From: Petunia secreta
Lineage: Eukaryota > Streptophyta > Magnoliopsida > Solanales > Solanaceae
Reading direction: 5' to 3'
Assembly: GCA_029990175.1 (NCBI GenBank)
Contig: JARKIP010000003.1
Span: 744,001 to 808,000 of the forward strand
DNA length: 64,000 nt
Part shown: positions 61,201 through 64,000 of the stretch, in pieces
Numbering within the stretch: position 1 is the first letter of the stretch
Layout of the letters: the number at the start of each line of letters is the position of its first letter
Notes under the pieces: model-generated
The model's database searches: none
Told to the model about the DNA's origin: nothing
The model's input: only the letters and a program-made list of their open reading frames with translations
Translations under genes and position numbers: made by a program

Positions 61201-62749
61201 ACTGTTGCATCATCACTATAACAGTCTCCCCAAAATTAAGCCACCATCGCCATCGAACCAGCCTCGAATCACCATCTCATAGTTGCTGCCCAAACATCAA
61301 TTCACTCACCTCCACTGCCTTGCTTCCTCCAACAGCCCTTATGACTGCCTTGTCTCCTCTAAAACATCATCACACCATCATTCCAAACAAAACCTCCCCA
61401 TAAACAGAAGAAAAATGCAGCAACCAACATAACAAAAACGAGAAAGAGAAAATAAGAAAAAGGAAAAACGAGAATCAAAAAGAGGAAAGAAAACGGGCTT
61501 TTTGGGAAAACGAGATGTGGGGAGATGGGGAAAGGTAAGGGGAGGAGAAAGATCCAAAACCTCACCAGAAAAAATGGAGGTGGCCGGATTTCGAGTTTGA
61601 CCGAAACATTGACCGTCGATCTACGAAAATTGGTCGCCCTTTTGCAAAAATCAGTGGTGGAAATGGAACGAGGAGGCTGAAAGGAGTCTATTGGTGTATT
61701 TTGCTAATTTTTCCGGCCACCAGAGGTGGTGGTTCGGCAGCGGGACGACGGTGGTTGTGCGGCGGGAGGCGATTTCCGGTAACTGGGGGATTTTCTGCCA
61801 GAGTTTCCCCAGTCTTTTAGACTAAAGTGTAAAATGGGGGAAATGAGGGGTTTTAAGCTTATATAGGTGGGGTATGGGCCGGGTAAATGAGTGGGCTGAC
61901 GGGCCAACATTTTGGGCTATTATTTTTTCACAAATGGGCATTAAAAGAGTCTATACTAATCAAAACATACATGATTAATCATAATTTAAACCACATAAAT
62001 TCACGATACGATCACAATTTAAACGTAGAATCACAATTAAACATATAACAAGTAATTTTCTTTTGTGTATTTTCATATTTCTTCCTATTTAATGACAATA
62101 TTGATTGAAATCCAAGACTAAATTTTTAGAAAAAATTCGACAAAAAATCCTAAGAATCTAACACCGCTATTTTGAATAATTTTAGGAATTTGGTGCCAAA
62201 ATTATGTGATTACAGTTGTCACTCTTTGTTCGGGAACACGAAGAGTTTTCGATCAAAGAAGTAATCGGCAACTAATTTTTGCTTTTTCAGTTCTAGCCAT
62301 AAGCGCGCTTTTCAAACTTGTGACGGTACCTTGAATTTCGGTTCTAGCCGAGAAAAAGGCTACCTACATATCCCCGGACTAAGAAATCAGGTTAGTGTAG
62401 TTCCTTATGTGCGGTAGCTGGGACTAACGCATTCAAACAGACACTAGATTCTTCTAGACTCACTAAGACATCACTAGACACTCTAGACTACTAAGACAAC
62501 ACTAGACACTCTAGACTACTAAAACAAACTAAAGACTCTTCTACACACACTTGGGGTTGATACTAGACACTCTTAGGCATCAGAAAGGCTAGCGTTGCTG
62601 ATTACTGGTCGCTTGCTGGTGGTCATTGCTTTACAAGGAATGAAAATACAAGGAAAAATGTAAAATTACAATCCTTAGCCTAAATCTTCATACTTCTTTG
62701 AGGTAAGTCTTGGCTTGAAAGAAAACTCTATTGCCCGCTGTATGGGCAA

Positions 62750-63480
62750 GCACTATCTGAAACTTGAAATGGTTGCATCTGTTTCAAGCGGATCCTAACA
62801 TGAAGCTGGGGATGGTTGCTATCTTCGAGCGCAAATGACTTGAAGTGGAAGTGAGTGCTATCTTCTAGAAAAACTGACTTGAAAAGAAAATGATCGCTGT
62901 CTTTTAGCAGATCTTGACGTGTAAAGGAAATTGCGCTATCTTTGAGCGAGACTGACTCTAAAGGGAAATGATCGCTATCTTTTAGCAGATCTTGACATGG
63001 AAAGGAAATGGTGCTATCTTTGAGTAAAATTGACTCGAAAAGGAAATGATCGCTATCTTTGAGCGAATCTTGACATGAAAATGGAAACGGCGCTATCTTT
63101 GAGCGAAACTGACTCGAAAAAGAAATGATCGCTATCTTTTAGCAGATCTTGACATGGACGGGAAAAGACGCTATCTTTGAGCGAAACTGACACGAAAAGG
63201 AAATGACCGCTGTCTTTTAGCAGATCTTGACATGGACGGGAAATGCGCTATCTTTGAGCGAAACTAACTCGAAAAGGAAATGATCACTATCTTTTAGCAG
63301 ATCTTTATATGGACGGGAAATGACGCTATCTTTGAGCAAAATTGACTCGAAAAGGAAATCATCGCTGTATTTTAGCATATATTGACATGGACGTGAAATG
63401 ACGCTATCTTTGAGCGAAACTGAGTCGAAAAAGAAATGATCGCTGTCTTTTAGCGGGGACTGACTCGAAGAGGAAATGGA
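62750..63480. repeat. Tandem repeat block, about 78-80 bp period made of two related halves
   Basis: About nine units alternating a half with CGCTATCTTTTAGCAGATCT and a half with GACGCTATCTTTGAGCGAAA. Each is followed by TTGACATGGA or CTGACTCGAAAAG. The first units (62750-62870) are the most diverged. Ogre-type elements often carry such blocks next to the 3' LTR (family knowledge). Confidence 0.88.
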
Positions 63481-64000
63481 GTTCCGTCTGATATCTAGCG
63501 CAGCTACCCCAATTCAGGCTGTCCTAGCTCTTTCTTGACAACATAGCAATCGTCACACCGACTTTCTGCATCATGGATACACCCTGTTTCTGATCTTGCA
63601 AATAACCTTGGTGATTCTTGTTTTATTCTTCACAGTAATATGGGATGAATGACGCCCAAGGTTTCTCCCAAACATGTCCACTCTTCATGATACAATTTGG
63701 TACGTCGTTCCTCTAGCCTGATGTGCGGTGCTCCATTATCAAGGTTGGTCATGACTCGCTGAAACCTTTCCATTGTCGAGGGTGTGCCCTGCTCGCTAGA
63801 ATTAAACCTGAATCCTGAAAGACAGAGTTTTGTAATTTTCTTTTGTTGCTCATGTGAGGTTAGCGCCGAAAAGGCGAGGAATTAATGGTAAGTAAAGATA
63901 TACGAAGTGGAATGAAAAGCTTAAGGGCGAAAGTCGTTTGGGCAGAGAACGTCTTTCTGGAAAGGGAAACTTATCTGGCAATATACTGGCGGCCTTGATT
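63481..64000. other. Interior of the Ogre/Tat-like element, no gene seen
   Basis: Non-repetitive DNA following the tandem block to the end of the window. No long frame on either strand. Confidence 0.45.

Larger units (their letters stand above)
58292..64000 (-). mobile_element. Ogre/Tat-like LTR element, start inside the LINE, end beyond the window
   Basis: Starts TGTCACGCCC immediately after the LINE's SFAD codons. GGAGTCGCCA (58382-58391, reverse of TGGCGACTCC), GTGCCAAGTCACC and GGGAAGGTATTAGGCACCC are landmarks of Solanaceae Ogre/Tat LTRs. CGAGAAAAAGGCTACCTACA (62350-62369) is another. Comparison with 1-1118, plus the repeat block inside the element, suggests the minus strand is the coding one, making this the 3' LTR. 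The inner LTR boundary is uncertain, possibly near 62.2 kb. No pol frame lies in the window. Confidence 0.65.

Noticed and set aside
62750..63480. CRISPR-like array
   Set aside because: The repeats are contiguous composite tandem units without unique spacers, in a plant retroelement.

Overview
This is plant nuclear DNA, almost certainly from a eudicot and most likely an asterid near Solanaceae. That placement is an inference from AU-type SINEs, Ogre/Tat-like LTR motifs and intron-containing plant genes; no organellar, bacterial or viral gene set is present. Most of the window is transposable-element DNA, with one gene-rich island at about 45.3-55.3 kb.

Layout. 1-1118 looks like the 3' end of an Ogre/Tat-like LTR with (ATT)n microsatellites. 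2182-20857 is a three-element nest. An old minus-strand Copia element (LTRs 2182-2564 and 20489-20857, about 7% diverged) was entered by a young, nearly intact Gypsy element (2858-10411, target duplication CCTGT) and by a very young Copia-derived element (10945-18285, target duplication AAGAT) that has lost its reverse transcriptase. 22061-25476 holds three non-autonomous Mutator-like elements (MULEs), each with its own perfect 9-bp target duplication and related ends. 25603-29628 is a non-autonomous Helitron on the minus strand, lying against the 5' tip of a second copy. 30448-35406 is a 5-kb MULE with long diverged terminal inverted repeats, duplicated remnants of a MuDR-like N-terminal exon, and many short TGCC/GGCA palindromes. 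35961-42989 is a minus-strand Athila-like element that keeps gag and protease but no RT or integrase (TR-GAG type).

Genes. 43322-43579 is the orphan, broken last exon of an alpha-amylase. 45363-48701 (+) is a complete two-exon CYPRO4/VID27-like gene. 50259-53656 (-), with a probable leader exon beyond 55120, is a complete WEB1-family coiled-coil gene (chloroplast photorelocation movement family). The two genes converge. SINEs lie in both WEB introns and upstream of the gene.

57130-58291 is a 5'-truncated LINE whose RT is cut at its FADD motif by the start of a large Ogre/Tat-like LTR element at 58292. That element runs off the window and carries a tandem-repeat block at about 62.75-63.48 kb. 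All element boundaries were read by eye from repeated termini and target-site duplications. Family names come from protein motifs, not from database searches.
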